A stretch of DNA of 64,000 bases from Portibacter marinus. Lineage in GTDB: Bacteria > Bacteroidota > Bacteroidia > Chitinophagales > Saprospiraceae. The stretch is taken from NCBI RefSeq assembly GCF_021533195.1, contig NZ_JAJNKB010000012.1:1-64000 (forward strand), read 5' to 3'. The notes under the pieces are model-generated. The model saw only the letters and a list, made by a program, of their open reading frames with translations. It did not search any database and had not been told where the DNA came from. Below, one piece after another: positions 9,362 to 18,207 of this stretch; the first letter of the stretch is position 1; each line of letters begins with the position of its first letter. The position numbers were made by a program, and so were the translations under genes.

Positions 9362-10216
9362 ATGATCCTTGCTATTTGGATGGGACTCGTTGTCCTCATG
9401 ATCTTCTTTGTTTATAGATTTGCAAAAGATCTTGTCCTGCACAAGAACTCCATGGAGGAGGTGAGTACATTAAAAACAGCGTTAATTGGTTTTGTGGTCA
9501 ATTTTTTCGATGTGCTTGGAATCGGAGCTTTTGCCCCACAAACAGCCTTGCTGAAATTCACAAAGCAAACGGAAGACAGGGTTTTGCCGGGAACGCTTAA
9601 TGTTTCCAATACCATTCCCGTTTTGATACAAGCGTTGATCTTTATACAAATTGTAGAAGTGGATGCAATAACCTTACTCGCCATGCTGGCTTCAGCAACC
9701 ATTGGAGCGATCTTTGGCGCGGGTTATGTTGCAAGAATGAAGGTCAAAAGAATTCAGCTCATTATGGGATTTGCTCTGCTCGTTACTGCCTTTTTCATGT
9801 TGGCAGGTCAACTAGATTGGATTCAGGGTGGAGGAGAGGCGCTTGGTCTAAGAGGGTGGAAACTACTTTTAGCCTGCATGGGGAATCTTATTCTTGGTGG
9901 ATTAATGACAGTAGGAATCGGCCTTTATGCCCCATGTATGGCTCTGGTCTATGCGCTGGGTATGTCGCCTTTGGTTGCCTTTCCGATCATGATGGGGTCC
10001 TGCGCTTTCTTAATGCCACCGGCTTCCGCTAAATTTATAAGTACGGGTAGTTATAATAGAAAAGCAGCATTGGCAATGGCCGTTCCTGGAGCGATTGCGG
10101 TATTAATAGCGGCCTTTTGGGTCAAATCTTTGCCTTTGGATACTTTGCGCTGGATCGTAATGGCTGTGATTGTTTATACCTCATTAGTGATGTTTAGATC
10201 AAGTATGAAAAGCTAA
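9362..10216 (+). CDS. TauE/SafE family membrane permease
   Basis: 284 residues with about eight transmembrane segments and the two-repeat TauE/SafE layout. The first repeat begins near 'ALIGFVVNFFDVLGIGAFAPQ' (split by N/F) and the second near 'GNLILGGLMTVGIGLYAP'. These are putative exporters or importers of sulfur-containing anions such as sulfite or sulfoacetate; the substrate cannot be told from sequence. The ATG at 9362 is the first in frame. No neighbour suggests sulfur metabolism. Complete and apparently functional within an otherwise decayed region. Confidence 0.8.
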   Translation: MILAIWMGLVVLMIFFVYRFAKDLVLHKNSMEEVSTLKTALIGFVVNFFDVLGIGAFAPQTALLKFTKQTEDRVLPGTLNVSNTIPVLIQALIFIQIVEVDAITLLAMLASATIGAIFGAGYVARMKVKRIQLIMGFALLVTAFFMLAGQLDWIQGGGEALGLRGWKLLLACMGNLILGGLMTVGIGLYAPCMALVYALGMSPLVAFPIMMGSCAFLMPPASAKFISTGSYNRKAALAMAVPGAIAVLIAAFWVKSLPLDTLRWIVMAVIVYTSLVMFRSSMKS

Positions 10217-10388
10217 ACTGACGAGTTTGTCCTTCTTTTTCTGAACACCCGACCGATAAAGGAAGGATTATGATATTCTTTTCGGTAGTTGCGGAATTGA
10301 ATAGTTAGCTTAAGGTCAGTTTTTTGGATGAAAAAGAAATGGATTTCGAATACGAAGAAAAATTGAACAACGAGACAAATCAAGAATT

Positions 10389-10805
10389 ATGATCAAATCT
10401 GACATGGATCCTTTTGAAAGCTCAGCCCTAACTACCATTCTAGTGGTTTCAGACATTTCTATTTCCAAGGCATTCTACGTCGAAGTATTAGGAGCAAAAA
10501 TTTACCGTGAATATGGGGGTGATTCCCTTGTACTAGATTTTTTGGACAATTGGCTTCTGCTCGTGACCTCTGGTGGTCCAACAGAGGATAAACCTAACAC
10601 GTATTTTATGGTACCCAATAACAAAGATCAGGTGAGTCACTGCTTCACGATTAGGGTCCGGAATTGTATGAAGTCGTATCAGATTTTAAAGGATAGAGGA
10701 GCAACTTTCATTACGCCACCTTTAAAAAGAGGAAAAGAGACCAGATGTTTTTTTCGCGATCCTGACCATCATCTTTTTGAAATAAGCGAATATAGTTCCA
10801 CTTAG
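10389..10805 (+). CDS. VOC-superfamily (glyoxalase/bleomycin-resistance-like) protein
   Basis: 138 residues, one vicinal-oxygen-chelate module with paired beta-alpha-beta-beta-beta units. The N-terminal half has the 'ISISKAFYVEVLGAKIYREY' pattern and the C-terminal half ends with 'CFFRDPDHHLFEISEYS', the usual DPDGN..E-type metal-ligand region. Such small proteins include glyoxalases, dioxygenases and antibiotic-binding proteins; the substrate here is unknown. The start could be ATG 10389 or the nearby ATG 10404. It is a single gene, flanked on both sides by non-coding sequence. Confidence 0.75.
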   Translation: MIKSDMDPFESSALTTILVVSDISISKAFYVEVLGAKIYREYGGDSLVLDFLDNWLLLVTSGGPTEDKPNTYFMVPNNKDQVSHCFTIRVRNCMKSYQILKDRGATFITPPLKRGKETRCFFRDPDHHLFEISEYSST

Positions 10806-11262
10806 GTCTGATATGGGGGGGGACCTGATAAGAACCCCTGATCATAGCATATGCCTCTTCAGATAAATCACCCAAAGCTCTACTCTCCCCTGTGAATTGG
10901 AATCACAGCGATGTGCATATGAAGGCTCAGCTCCTGCATTGGTATTTGCAGTATCTGTAGCATTGGCACTTTGAGGAAAATTGTGAGAAGCGAGATTTAT
11001 ATTCCAAGAATTTGGGATTCTAAACAGAATACTATTAAATTAATTAGAAATTGGCGACCATAGTAAATTGCTGAAATCATAAAAAGTAAGCAACACGTTT
11101 AAATTGCTATCGCAGAAGAGCCAAAAACGTGCATCATAAGCGCTTGCGTTTGAAGTTAAAATAAAATTTATAAATTTAGCCTAGATCCGATTTGCAGCTG
11201 AATCTGAGAAGTGTCTGATTTCGCACAAATCAAAAAGATAACCGTTTAAGAACTTCAAAACT
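10806..11262. other. Non-coding stretch, no gene recognised
   Basis: About 457 bases with stops in all frames. It begins with a run of eight G residues near 10817-10824 that is unusual for this AT-rich region. A weak inverted pair (aaacgtgcat ... gcgcttgcgttt) lies near 11125-11155. I see no conserved gene remnant. Confidence 0.4.
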
Positions 11263-11460
11263 ATGCGAAAACACTTCTATTTCATACTAAGCATCATTCT
11301 TTGGTTGATCATGCTGATAGGATTTTCGGACAATTGGTTAACTGATATTGGTCAACCAAGCAACTCTCAACCAAAATTTCTTATCCATGCATTTTTCGCT
11401 TTTAGCTGGTTCACTATTCTAATCGTTCAAAACGGATTGATTAAGTGTAATAATGTCTAA
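11263..11460 (+). pseudogene. Truncated N-terminal fragment of a multi-pass membrane protein
   Basis: 65 codons encoding two hydrophobic segments (about 5-22 and 42-60) in the arrangement 'MRKHFYFILSIILWLIMLIG' ... 'FAFSWFTILIVQNGLI'. This resembles the N-terminus of a longer family of bacterial membrane proteins that usually begin with a similar FYF-helix, a surface loop and an 'H-x5-AWF-x-LL-x-VQ' second helix, and continue with further helices. Here the frame stops directly after helix two, and 76 bases later the DUF6090 copy 2 start appears. I read it as a gene cut short; a genuine 65-residue protein is the alternative. Confidence 0.45.
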
Positions 11461-11536
11461 AACCTTACTTTACCCTTCGTTTCCGTACGCACGTACCATA
11501 GCAGGGCTAGTTGTACTTCACCAAAACAAAAAACCA

Positions 11537-12295
11537 ATGATTAAATTCTTTAGAAAAATTAGACAAGACTTTATCTCAGAAAATCCGACTGCCGGGACCA
11601 ACGGGCGAGCAGGTAAATTCAGTAAATATTTGATTTATGCCATTGGTGAAATCATTCTGGTTGTTATTGGAATCTTGATTGCACTTCAAATCAACAATTG
11701 GAATGAAAATCAGAAATCTAAAAAGGACGAACGTTATATCTTGACTGAAGTAATAAAAAACCTGGATGAAGATGGTGGCTTTGTAGATGATATTATTCTA
11801 CAACGTCAAAAGACAAAAAATGCCTTCATCCCTTTGCGGCAATTCGTAGACTCCATAGGGGTATATAATGATTCACTGCAGTTTCATTTGGCTAATTTAC
11901 TTACGTTTGAGCGCTACTTCCCCATTAATAATGCTTACGAGATATTAAAATCTAAAGGATTACAACTATCCGATAATACTCTAACAACGAAAATTTCGAG
12001 ATATTACGATTACGAACAGCCAAAAATGAGCAGCAGTATTTTTGATATAGAAGTCTCCATCCTCAAAATTTATAATGATCCCAATGGTTTAATGCGGTTC
12101 ATGTCATTCATAGAAAAAGATGAGCGTATGGTGGTGGAAAATCCTGAAGACCCAATTTTTAAGGATGAACTATCTAATTTCCTCATAGCTTTTCAAGATA
12201 ATAATGGTGGGACTCTCGACAAGTTATTGCAATTTAAAGACCTCAATACAACTTTAAGAGAGCAAATTACAAATGGATTAATAAAACTAAACTAA
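11537..12295 (+). CDS. DUF6090 family single-pass membrane protein, copy 2
   Basis: 252 residues from the ATG at 11537; the frame is open from 11453 but the extra 28 codons are not family-like. The head MIKFFRKIRQ is followed by a longer Gly/Asn linker (PTAGTNGRAG), then KFSKYLIYAIGEIILVV and the transmembrane helix ending ALQINNWNEN. The tail is charged and helical and is not similar by eye to the tails of the other copies. It ends 6 bases before the phosphatidylserine-decarboxylase-like gene, so the two may be co-transcribed. Function unknown. Confidence 0.85.
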   Translation: MIKFFRKIRQDFISENPTAGTNGRAGKFSKYLIYAIGEIILVVIGILIALQINNWNENQKSKKDERYILTEVIKNLDEDGGFVDDIILQRQKTKNAFIPLRQFVDSIGVYNDSLQFHLANLLTFERYFPINNAYEILKSKGLQLSDNTLTTKISRYYDYEQPKMSSSIFDIEVSILKIYNDPNGLMRFMSFIEKDERMVVENPEDPIFKDELSNFLIAFQDNNGGTLDKLLQFKDLNTTLREQITNGLIKLN

Positions 12296-12301
12296 AACAA
12301 C

Positions 12302-13444
12302 ATGATGCTCAAAAATGTAATTTGCCTATTTCTAATGTTACTCATTGGATTTACTTTATCGGCACAAAATGAAAGTTTACCGGTTAAGGATCTTAAAAGT
12401 CTTTATAACAAAAACGAGGAGTTGAAAAAAACCGTTGACTTAATGCTAAAAAATGTTCATGATTTACCCAATGGGGAGCCTAACCCTTGGAAGGACAAAA
12501 ATGTGAATGATTTATATGATTTCTTAAACGAATGGTTCTATTTCTTGCCCAATACACATAATGGCCTGGATAAGATTCTACAATTCACCTTTCTGTACTA
12601 TAAAAATCCTGATGGAATGAAGTTCGTTCTTAGCGAACCAGGACTCAGTTGGTCTAATTCATTCATCGAAGAACGTGGTAAATTTATGGACAGTCCAGAA
12701 TCAGCTAAAATAATTGAGGACTGGTTATCTGACAACTCTCTCGGGAATGAAGACTTTGTATTGCCAGATGAAGGATTCAAGTCATTCAATGATTTTTTCA
12801 CCCGAGACTTAAAACCTGGAACACGCCCTATTGATGATCCAACAGATAATGCTGTTCTTGTTTCACCAGCTGATGGAATTATTAATATGATAGCTAATGA
12901 GCTGGAATTGGACACAGAAATCCCAACAAAAGGTAGAATGACAATGAGCCTAAATTCACTGCTTGACCATTCGAAATATGCCGATAAATTTGTTGGAGGT
13001 TCAGCAATGGCTGTTTTTCTCATGCCAGACAACTATCATCACTATCATTCGCCAACAACTGGAAAAATAGTTGAATCAAAGGAAGAAGTTGGGAACAGAC
13101 TTTTTGGAATGCCTAATATGCTAGACATGATCAATAATGGCAATCCGGGTTATAATAAGGACTATAGCGTGTTTGAGAATTTTAGACATGGGTATTTTAT
13201 TATTCAAACCAACGATTATGGATTCATAGCAATGGTTCCTATAGGTTTGCAGACGGTAGGTTCTGTAGTGTTTGAAAATGACTATAAAAAAGTAACAAGT
13301 GAAAAACCAATAAAGATTTATAAGGGAGAAAAGCTTGGACATTTTGCGTATGGAGGATCTACAGTATTATTAATTTTTGAAAAGGGCAAGTTGAATTCGA
13401 TGACTGTTGAACAGGGTCAAAGAATAGGAAAATTTAAAAACTGA
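12302..13444 (+). CDS. Secreted phosphatidylserine decarboxylase homologue
   Basis: 380 residues. A signal peptide (1-20, ending TLSAQ) precedes a domain with the PSD family hallmarks: SPADG, NYHHYHSP (H246, H249), and GGST at 351-354, the site where family members cleave themselves to make the pyruvoyl cofactor from serine (S353). Classical Psd is a cytoplasmic-membrane enzyme that turns phosphatidylserine into phosphatidylethanolamine. An exported version with a cleavable signal is not the housekeeping enzyme and may act on another amino acid or lipid outside the inner membrane. It follows DUF6090 copy 2 by 6 bases. Family call firm, substrate open. Confidence 0.8.
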   Translation: MMLKNVICLFLMLLIGFTLSAQNESLPVKDLKSLYNKNEELKKTVDLMLKNVHDLPNGEPNPWKDKNVNDLYDFLNEWFYFLPNTHNGLDKILQFTFLYYKNPDGMKFVLSEPGLSWSNSFIEERGKFMDSPESAKIIEDWLSDNSLGNEDFVLPDEGFKSFNDFFTRDLKPGTRPIDDPTDNAVLVSPADGIINMIANELELDTEIPTKGRMTMSLNSLLDHSKYADKFVGGSAMAVFLMPDNYHHYHSPTTGKIVESKEEVGNRLFGMPNMLDMINNGNPGYNKDYSVFENFRHGYFIIQTNDYGFIAMVPIGLQTVGSVVFENDYKKVTSEKPIKIYKGEKLGHFAYGGSTVLLIFEKGKLNSMTVEQGQRIGKFKN

Positions 13445-13533
13445 TCACAAGATATAGCAAGCAACTGCATTAAAATCCAGAAGGTGTGTAATTATTTTTA
13501 GCAATCTGCACTAACTACATAAAGATTTGAAAA

Positions 13534-14028
13534 GTGAGTGAAGATTTCTATTTAAAATACATCAAGCCTTATGAACTCATCATCTATAAAATTACCAGAG
13601 CATATACCAATAGCGATGACGACTTTAAAGATTACTATCAGGAAGTTTGTTTGCAAATTTGGAGAAGCCGCAAGAGCTTTCAGGGTAATTCCCAATACTC
13701 AACTTGGATTTATCGTCTTACACTTAACATTTGTTTGACACTCAAACGAAAAGAAAAGCAAAGAAAAGAAAGTTCTCTAGAAAATTCCAGTATCTCAATA
13801 TACGAAATAGAGTCAGAAAATTATTCTTCCGAAATGGATAATCAATTGGCTCATCTCTACCAAGGTATTAAACAGCTCAGTGAAATCGACCGAGCAATTA
13901 TTCTACTTCACCTTGAGAAAAAAAACTACCAAGAAATCGCTGAAATAATAGGATTAAAGGCTAATAATATTGGAGTGAAAATCAATAGAATTAAAAAAAA
14001 ATTAAAATCAATAATCAATGGAAGCTAA
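13534..14028 (+). CDS. ECF-type RNA polymerase sigma factor
   Basis: 164 residues, GTG start at 13534. Sigma region 2 is visible at about 28-72 ('DYYQEVCLQIWRSRKSF', 'STWIYRLTLNICL') and region 4 at about 112-160, with the helix-turn-helix 'YQEIAEIIGLKANNIGVKI'. It overlaps the following membrane protein gene by 11 bases, the usual arrangement for a sigma factor with its own membrane-bound control protein. The target regulon is not evident; nearby genes are single units without an obvious shared promoter motif. Confidence 0.85.
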   Translation: MSEDFYLKYIKPYELIIYKITRAYTNSDDDFKDYYQEVCLQIWRSRKSFQGNSQYSTWIYRLTLNICLTLKRKEKQRKESSLENSSISIYEIESENYSSEMDNQLAHLYQGIKQLSEIDRAIILLHLEKKNYQEIAEIIGLKANNIGVKINRIKKKLKSIINGS

Positions 14029-14644
14029 AAGTATAGAGCAAATTTGGGATCGTGGTTTTTTGCAACAACCCATACAAACAGCAAAAATCAATAATTATTT
14101 AGATGTTCGATCAATCAATGTGGTAGAAAAACTTTGTAAATCCTTCAGCAAAGGAGTGAATTTTAACCTTTTGGCTGTGATTACGGTATTTGCCTTGAAT
14201 ATCTGGCTTGATAACGACCATGCTATTCTATGGGGAATTATAGGTTCATTGCCGGCATTGTTTTGGTTCGGGCTGGGTAGAAAGCAATTGCATGAAATCA
14301 AACAAATTAACTATCAGAATAATTGCTATGAATACTTGAAATCAGTACATTCAAAAATGGAAATAATAAGAAATTACAACCTTAAGACGGGAGTCATAAG
14401 CATTCCTGTTATCTTAACTCCATTGCTTATCTATACCTTTTATAATCAACAAGGGAAAACGCTAGGTCAAGTTTTCGGAATAAATGGCATGGACCTATCC
14501 CTGGGATGGATTTTTGTGCTTATTCCACTGTTGACTGTTACCGCCTATTTTGTAAGCAGGATTATTTTAGAATGGCAAAGCCGGAAGCCAAACGGTATCG
14601 ACACGCTCATAAAAGAAATGGAGATCATAAACACCCTAAAATAA
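14018..14644 (+). CDS. Four-helix membrane protein, putative anti-sigma partner
   Basis: 208 residues. An acidic/amphipathic cytoplasmic N-terminus (about 1-50) is followed by four predicted transmembrane segments (about 51-67, 68-85, 128-146, 160-182). It overlaps the sigma gene by 11 bases and so is translated with it. No zinc-binding anti-sigma motif (HxxxCxxC) is visible. The role as sigma regulator is inferred only from gene order and topology; proteins of this kind follow many Bacteroidota ECF genes. Confidence 0.6.
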   Translation: MEAKSIEQIWDRGFLQQPIQTAKINNYLDVRSINVVEKLCKSFSKGVNFNLLAVITVFALNIWLDNDHAILWGIIGSLPALFWFGLGRKQLHEIKQINYQNNCYEYLKSVHSKMEIIRNYNLKTGVISIPVILTPLLIYTFYNQQGKTLGQVFGINGMDLSLGWIFVLIPLLTVTAYFVSRIILEWQSRKPNGIDTLIKEMEIINTLK

Positions 14645-14785
14645 AACAGCGTGAAGGCAATGACGTTTCCGTACGCACTAACCACAACAACGGCAATGAG
14701 TAATTGCTTTTTCTTGTCTACTTTAGCGTATCCTTGCAAATCATAACTGCCTATAAACCAGACCGTTCACATGAATATCTAAAAA

Positions 14786-16144
14786 ATGCATAATCTAATC
14801 TTTATATTATCTCTTTCATTCACATTATTAGCATGTCAAACCGGTGATAAAATAGAAGACATCGTGGTAATTGGTGGTGGTCTAATGGGCAGTTCAACGG
14901 CATGGGAGCTATCAAAATACGGCCAAAATGTTCTATTGATTGAGCAGCAGGATTCAATTTACACTTTTGGCTCTAGTTATGGAGAGGCAAGAATTTCTAG
15001 AAGTTTAGGTGCGAGAGATGATATTTTCTCATTCCTGCAACAAACCTCTGTAGCGGAAACCAAAGATCTCATTGACTTTCTCAATAAAGTCGAATTGCAG
15101 GAATTACATACTATGGAGGATATCTACACCACCTCACCAGTAACCTATATTTATTCTAAATCCCAATTAGATGAAGTTGAAGAATTGTTAGACGGGCAAA
15201 GCGATAAATATGAAATCGCCTCAACCGCAGGTGAAGCCAAAGAAAAATTTGGAATGAAAATATCAGATACTACTATGGTCATTAGAGAGTATAAGCCATA
15301 CTCTGGCACTCTTAATCCCAAGGTATTGATTAAAAAACTACATCAGGGAATCAGAAAATCCGGGAGTAGAATCAACTACAACCAAAAAGTTACCAGTTTA
15401 AAAAAAGAGAATGGATACTATGTTGTTAAAATTAGAGATTCTAAAACCGGAACAAGCGAGACTATTCTGAGCAAAAAAGTAGTTGCCGCTGCTGGTCCAT
15501 ATAATGGAGCTTTAGTGAAAGATATAGCACCATACTTTGACCATTTAATAAGTCCAAAGCGTTTATTTCTTTCTTTTTTAAAAATAAAACCAGATAAGTA
15601 TGATATGTTGACAAGTGACCAGAAGGACAGACTTGTTTCCTCTTATCCTGTTGCATATTTAAATTCTGAAATATTTTATTCTATGATTGAGAAGTTTGAC
15701 AGTGACCGAAGACCTCTATTGAAAGTAGGTGGACATTTTTTAAGGACTGATATTAAGAATTTGGACGAAGTATGGGCAATGGCATTGACCGAGCAAGAAA
15801 TTCAATGGAGCAAAGAAAATACGGCGGACTATTTGGCTAAACTCGATTTACCTATAAAATCTTCTGATTTAGAATTTGACCATGGCTACTCTTGTGTATA
15901 TTCTCTAACTGAATCTGAAATACCATACGTAAGTCATACCTTGAAAAATGGAACAGAAATTGATTCCAGCTTTTTACTTGTCGGAGGAATGTCAGGTATT
16001 GGTGCGAAAGGCTCATTAGCTTATGGCTTAATTGCTGCTGATCATATTTTGAACATCGATAATGCATCATTAATGTATCAAAAGGCTAAATCAGCCTTAG
16101 GCGCAAGGCGATTGATGGTGGATCTCAAGAATCTAGACCAATAG
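14786..16144 (+). CDS. Lipoprotein FAD-dependent amine/amino-acid oxidase (DAO family)
   Basis: 452 residues. A lipoprotein signal ends at Cys17 (SFTLLAC), followed at once by the dinucleotide-binding motif IGGGLMGSS (G30-G35 region) and the acidic end of the second strand (VLLIEQ). The body matches the DAO fold of sarcosine and N-methyl-amino-acid oxidases, including 'FGSSYGEARISR' and the C-terminal 'GMSGIGAKGSLAYG'. These enzymes oxidise secondary or primary amines to imines with release of peroxide. A membrane-anchored, exported copy is unusual because most carry no signal. RidA, also with a lipoprotein signal, is encoded 1.5 kb downstream and would hydrolyse imines. Substrate unknown. 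Confidence 0.8.
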   Translation: MHNLIFILSLSFTLLACQTGDKIEDIVVIGGGLMGSSTAWELSKYGQNVLLIEQQDSIYTFGSSYGEARISRSLGARDDIFSFLQQTSVAETKDLIDFLNKVELQELHTMEDIYTTSPVTYIYSKSQLDEVEELLDGQSDKYEIASTAGEAKEKFGMKISDTTMVIREYKPYSGTLNPKVLIKKLHQGIRKSGSRINYNQKVTSLKKENGYYVVKIRDSKTGTSETILSKKVVAAAGPYNGALVKDIAPYFDHLISPKRLFLSFLKIKPDKYDMLTSDQKDRLVSSYPVAYLNSEIFYSMIEKFDSDRRPLLKVGGHFLRTDIKNLDEVWAMALTEQEIQWSKENTADYLAKLDLPIKSSDLEFDHGYSCVYSLTESEIPYVSHTLKNGTEIDSSFLLVGGMSGIGAKGSLAYGLIAADHILNIDNASLMYQKAKSALGARRLMVDLKNLDQ

Positions 16145-16482
16145 ATCCAGATGCCAAACAAACACTAAAGTGAATGGACAACGTAAGTCCTTTTTTGTGA
16201 CCCGTAAAAGCAATTACTGCGTTTATTTCAAGATTGTATTTGACGAAAATTTAGGATGGGTTTGTAGGTCAATGGTGAGGTCTCTATATGGATAAGGTTT
16301 CTTGTGTCTAAAAATAATTGTACAACCCAATTGTGAGTTCTAAACGTTGATTCGTTGAATTCTGAATTCCTCTAGATAATGAGCGATTAAAATTGCATTA
16401 CAGCTATAGAAGAAAAAACGTCAAAAATAATATATTTAGATAAGAATATTATTGAGTTTGTGGTCATTAGAAAGCTGACAAA
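16145..16482. other. Non-coding stretch with a weak hairpin near its start
   Basis: About 340 bases between the flavin oxidase gene and the broken serine hydrolase. A four-base stem (ggac 16176-16179, gtcc 16187-16190) is followed by six T residues, a weak candidate terminator for the oxidase gene. The rest is AT-rich with no gene remnant that I can recognise. Confidence 0.4.
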
Positions 16483-17571
16483 ATGAAAAGAAATGTATTA
16501 GTTTTTATGACCATTTCACTGCTGTATTCAGCTGTTTTTTCCCAAAGTGAAACGAATCAGATTATATTGGAAAGGATGGAGTCTAAGAATATTCCTGGAA
16601 TCGCTTTTTTGATAGCAAAAGATGGAAAAATACTTGACCAAGGGTATTATGGAAAAGCAAATCTGGAGGTAGATGCCGATATCACTGAAATTCATTTTAA
16701 TGAAGAATTGAAATTTAAACCTGGAACTGATGCATCTTATTCAAGTGTGCCATTTGTATTAGGTGTTGTGATTGAAAAAATAACCGGTCAATATTATGGA
16801 GATTATATGAATGAAGTACTATTGAAGCCATTATCCCTAAATGAGACATACATTGATGACCCCATTAGAATTATACCACATAGGGTATCCGGCTATCTTA
16901 ATTATGACCCTGAAATAATGAAAACGCGAGTATCTGGAATGGGTAATGGATATTTGATGGCTCCTAGAGCCTACGGCAGAGCTGATGTGGGCAATTTGTA
17001 CAACAGCCAATGATTTGCTTAAATTTTACAGTGCTCTTTTTTCAAGTGAATTTCTAAATGAAAAATCAAAAAAGCTGATGTTTGAATTGGCAAAGCTTGA
17101 TAACGGAAATTTCGTTTCGTACGGTGCTGGATGGAAGAATTGGCTTATTGGTGGTATTTTGGTTTGCATCGAGCTACTAGTTTATCCTTGTCCAAAGAAT
17201 TAGCCACATTATATTACCCCGAGCTAGAAAAATTATCTAAGAAAGTACCAGTTGAGGATACAAATCCTAAATTAACAAAATTTCATTTAGAGTTTTTGCA
17301 AAACATAAACTCAGACAAAAATAATGTAAATGTGCATCCAAATTTCCCATTTTCATACTATTCCAACTATTTAAAAGAAGTTATGTCAGAAACTCAGTCA
17401 ATAACATACTTGGGAATGAAGAATGTTGACAATAAAGGAATACATTTTTTTGGTGAGGATATCCAAACTTTAAGATATTATCGTTTAGAAAGTAGCCAAA
17501 CTCTTTATACAACTGCTTATCTTGACAAGGCTGAGAAGATCGTATTTCTTGATTACCCTGAAACCGAATAA
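16483..17571 (+). pseudogene. Broken serine hydrolase (beta-lactamase/penicillin-binding-protein-like)
   Basis: Three overlapping open frames (16483-17013, about 16985-17203, 17131-17571) together give one secreted serine hydrolase with a signal peptide (ending AVFSQ). There are three lesions. First, the segment that should carry the catalytic SxxK is missing: the sequence jumps from 'GKANLEVDADIT' to the later 'LKFKPGTDASYSS' part. Second, a one-base loss near 17003-17010 breaks the 'DLYTTANDLLKF' motif. Third, another shift near 17150-17190 destroys the region of the HxG motif. The C-terminal frame then runs to its natural stop. A non-functional remnant between the oxidase and ridA genes. 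Confidence 0.8.
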
Positions 17572-17691
17572 TGATGAAAATGAGCACTAACTTTAATACG
17601 TATCGATTTCTTACTCGGAAATTCTGCAGAATTTTCACGCTGCAGGATCATACACGAACGCATTAGTATACATTAGCAAACGATAATAATC

Positions 17692-18207
17692 ATGAAACAT
17701 TTAATGAAATCATCATTTATAATCCTGTTAGTCCTGGTGAGTTGTAAAAATAGTCAAGTTGAAAATATCAATAGTCCTATTGATACTAGCACAATGGAAA
17801 GAACAGAATCAGAAGTTTACTTGGAGAAACAGGCTCCGAAGTTTACACCTTCTGGACTCCCTTATCCCTTTTCAAGTGCAGTACAAGTTGGCGATATCCT
17901 TTTCCTTTCTGGTGAAATAGGAGATGCTGGGGAAGGGACGGGAGTTGTTCCAGGTGGAATTGAACCTGAAACTCACCGTATGTTTGAACGAATACAGGCT
18001 ACGCTCGCTCAGCACGGACTTAGTCTAGATGATGTCTTTAAATGTACCGTGATGTTAGCAGACATGTCCGAATGGCAAGAATTTAATAAAATATACGCTG
18101 GCTATTTTGAGGACGGTAAATACCCTACACGCTCTGCCATGGGCGTTAACGGTCTAGCACTTGGTGCTCGAGTGGAGATGGAATGTTGGGCCTATAATCC
18201 TCAATAG
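17692..18207 (+). CDS. Lipoprotein RidA-family imine/enamine deaminase
   Basis: 171 residues. A lipoprotein signal (Cys18, LVLVSCKNS) is followed by a 120-residue RidA/YjgF/UK114 domain: 'PFSSAVQVGDILFLSGEIG' (split) near the start, and near the end 'PTRSAMGVNGLALGARVEME', which includes the conserved Arg and Glu of the active site. RidA hydrolyses reactive imines and enamines released by amino-acid-oxidising enzymes. Most RidA proteins are cytosolic; exported lipoprotein forms exist but are less common. The nearest intact gene upstream is the lipoprotein flavin oxidase, with only the serine hydrolase pseudogene between, so the two probably form a functional pair in the envelope. Confidence 0.85.
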   Translation: MKHLMKSSFIILLVLVSCKNSQVENINSPIDTSTMERTESEVYLEKQAPKFTPSGLPYPFSSAVQVGDILFLSGEIGDAGEGTGVVPGGIEPETHRMFERIQATLAQHGLSLDDVFKCTVMLADMSEWQEFNKIYAGYFEDGKYPTRSAMGVNGLALGARVEMECWAYNPQ

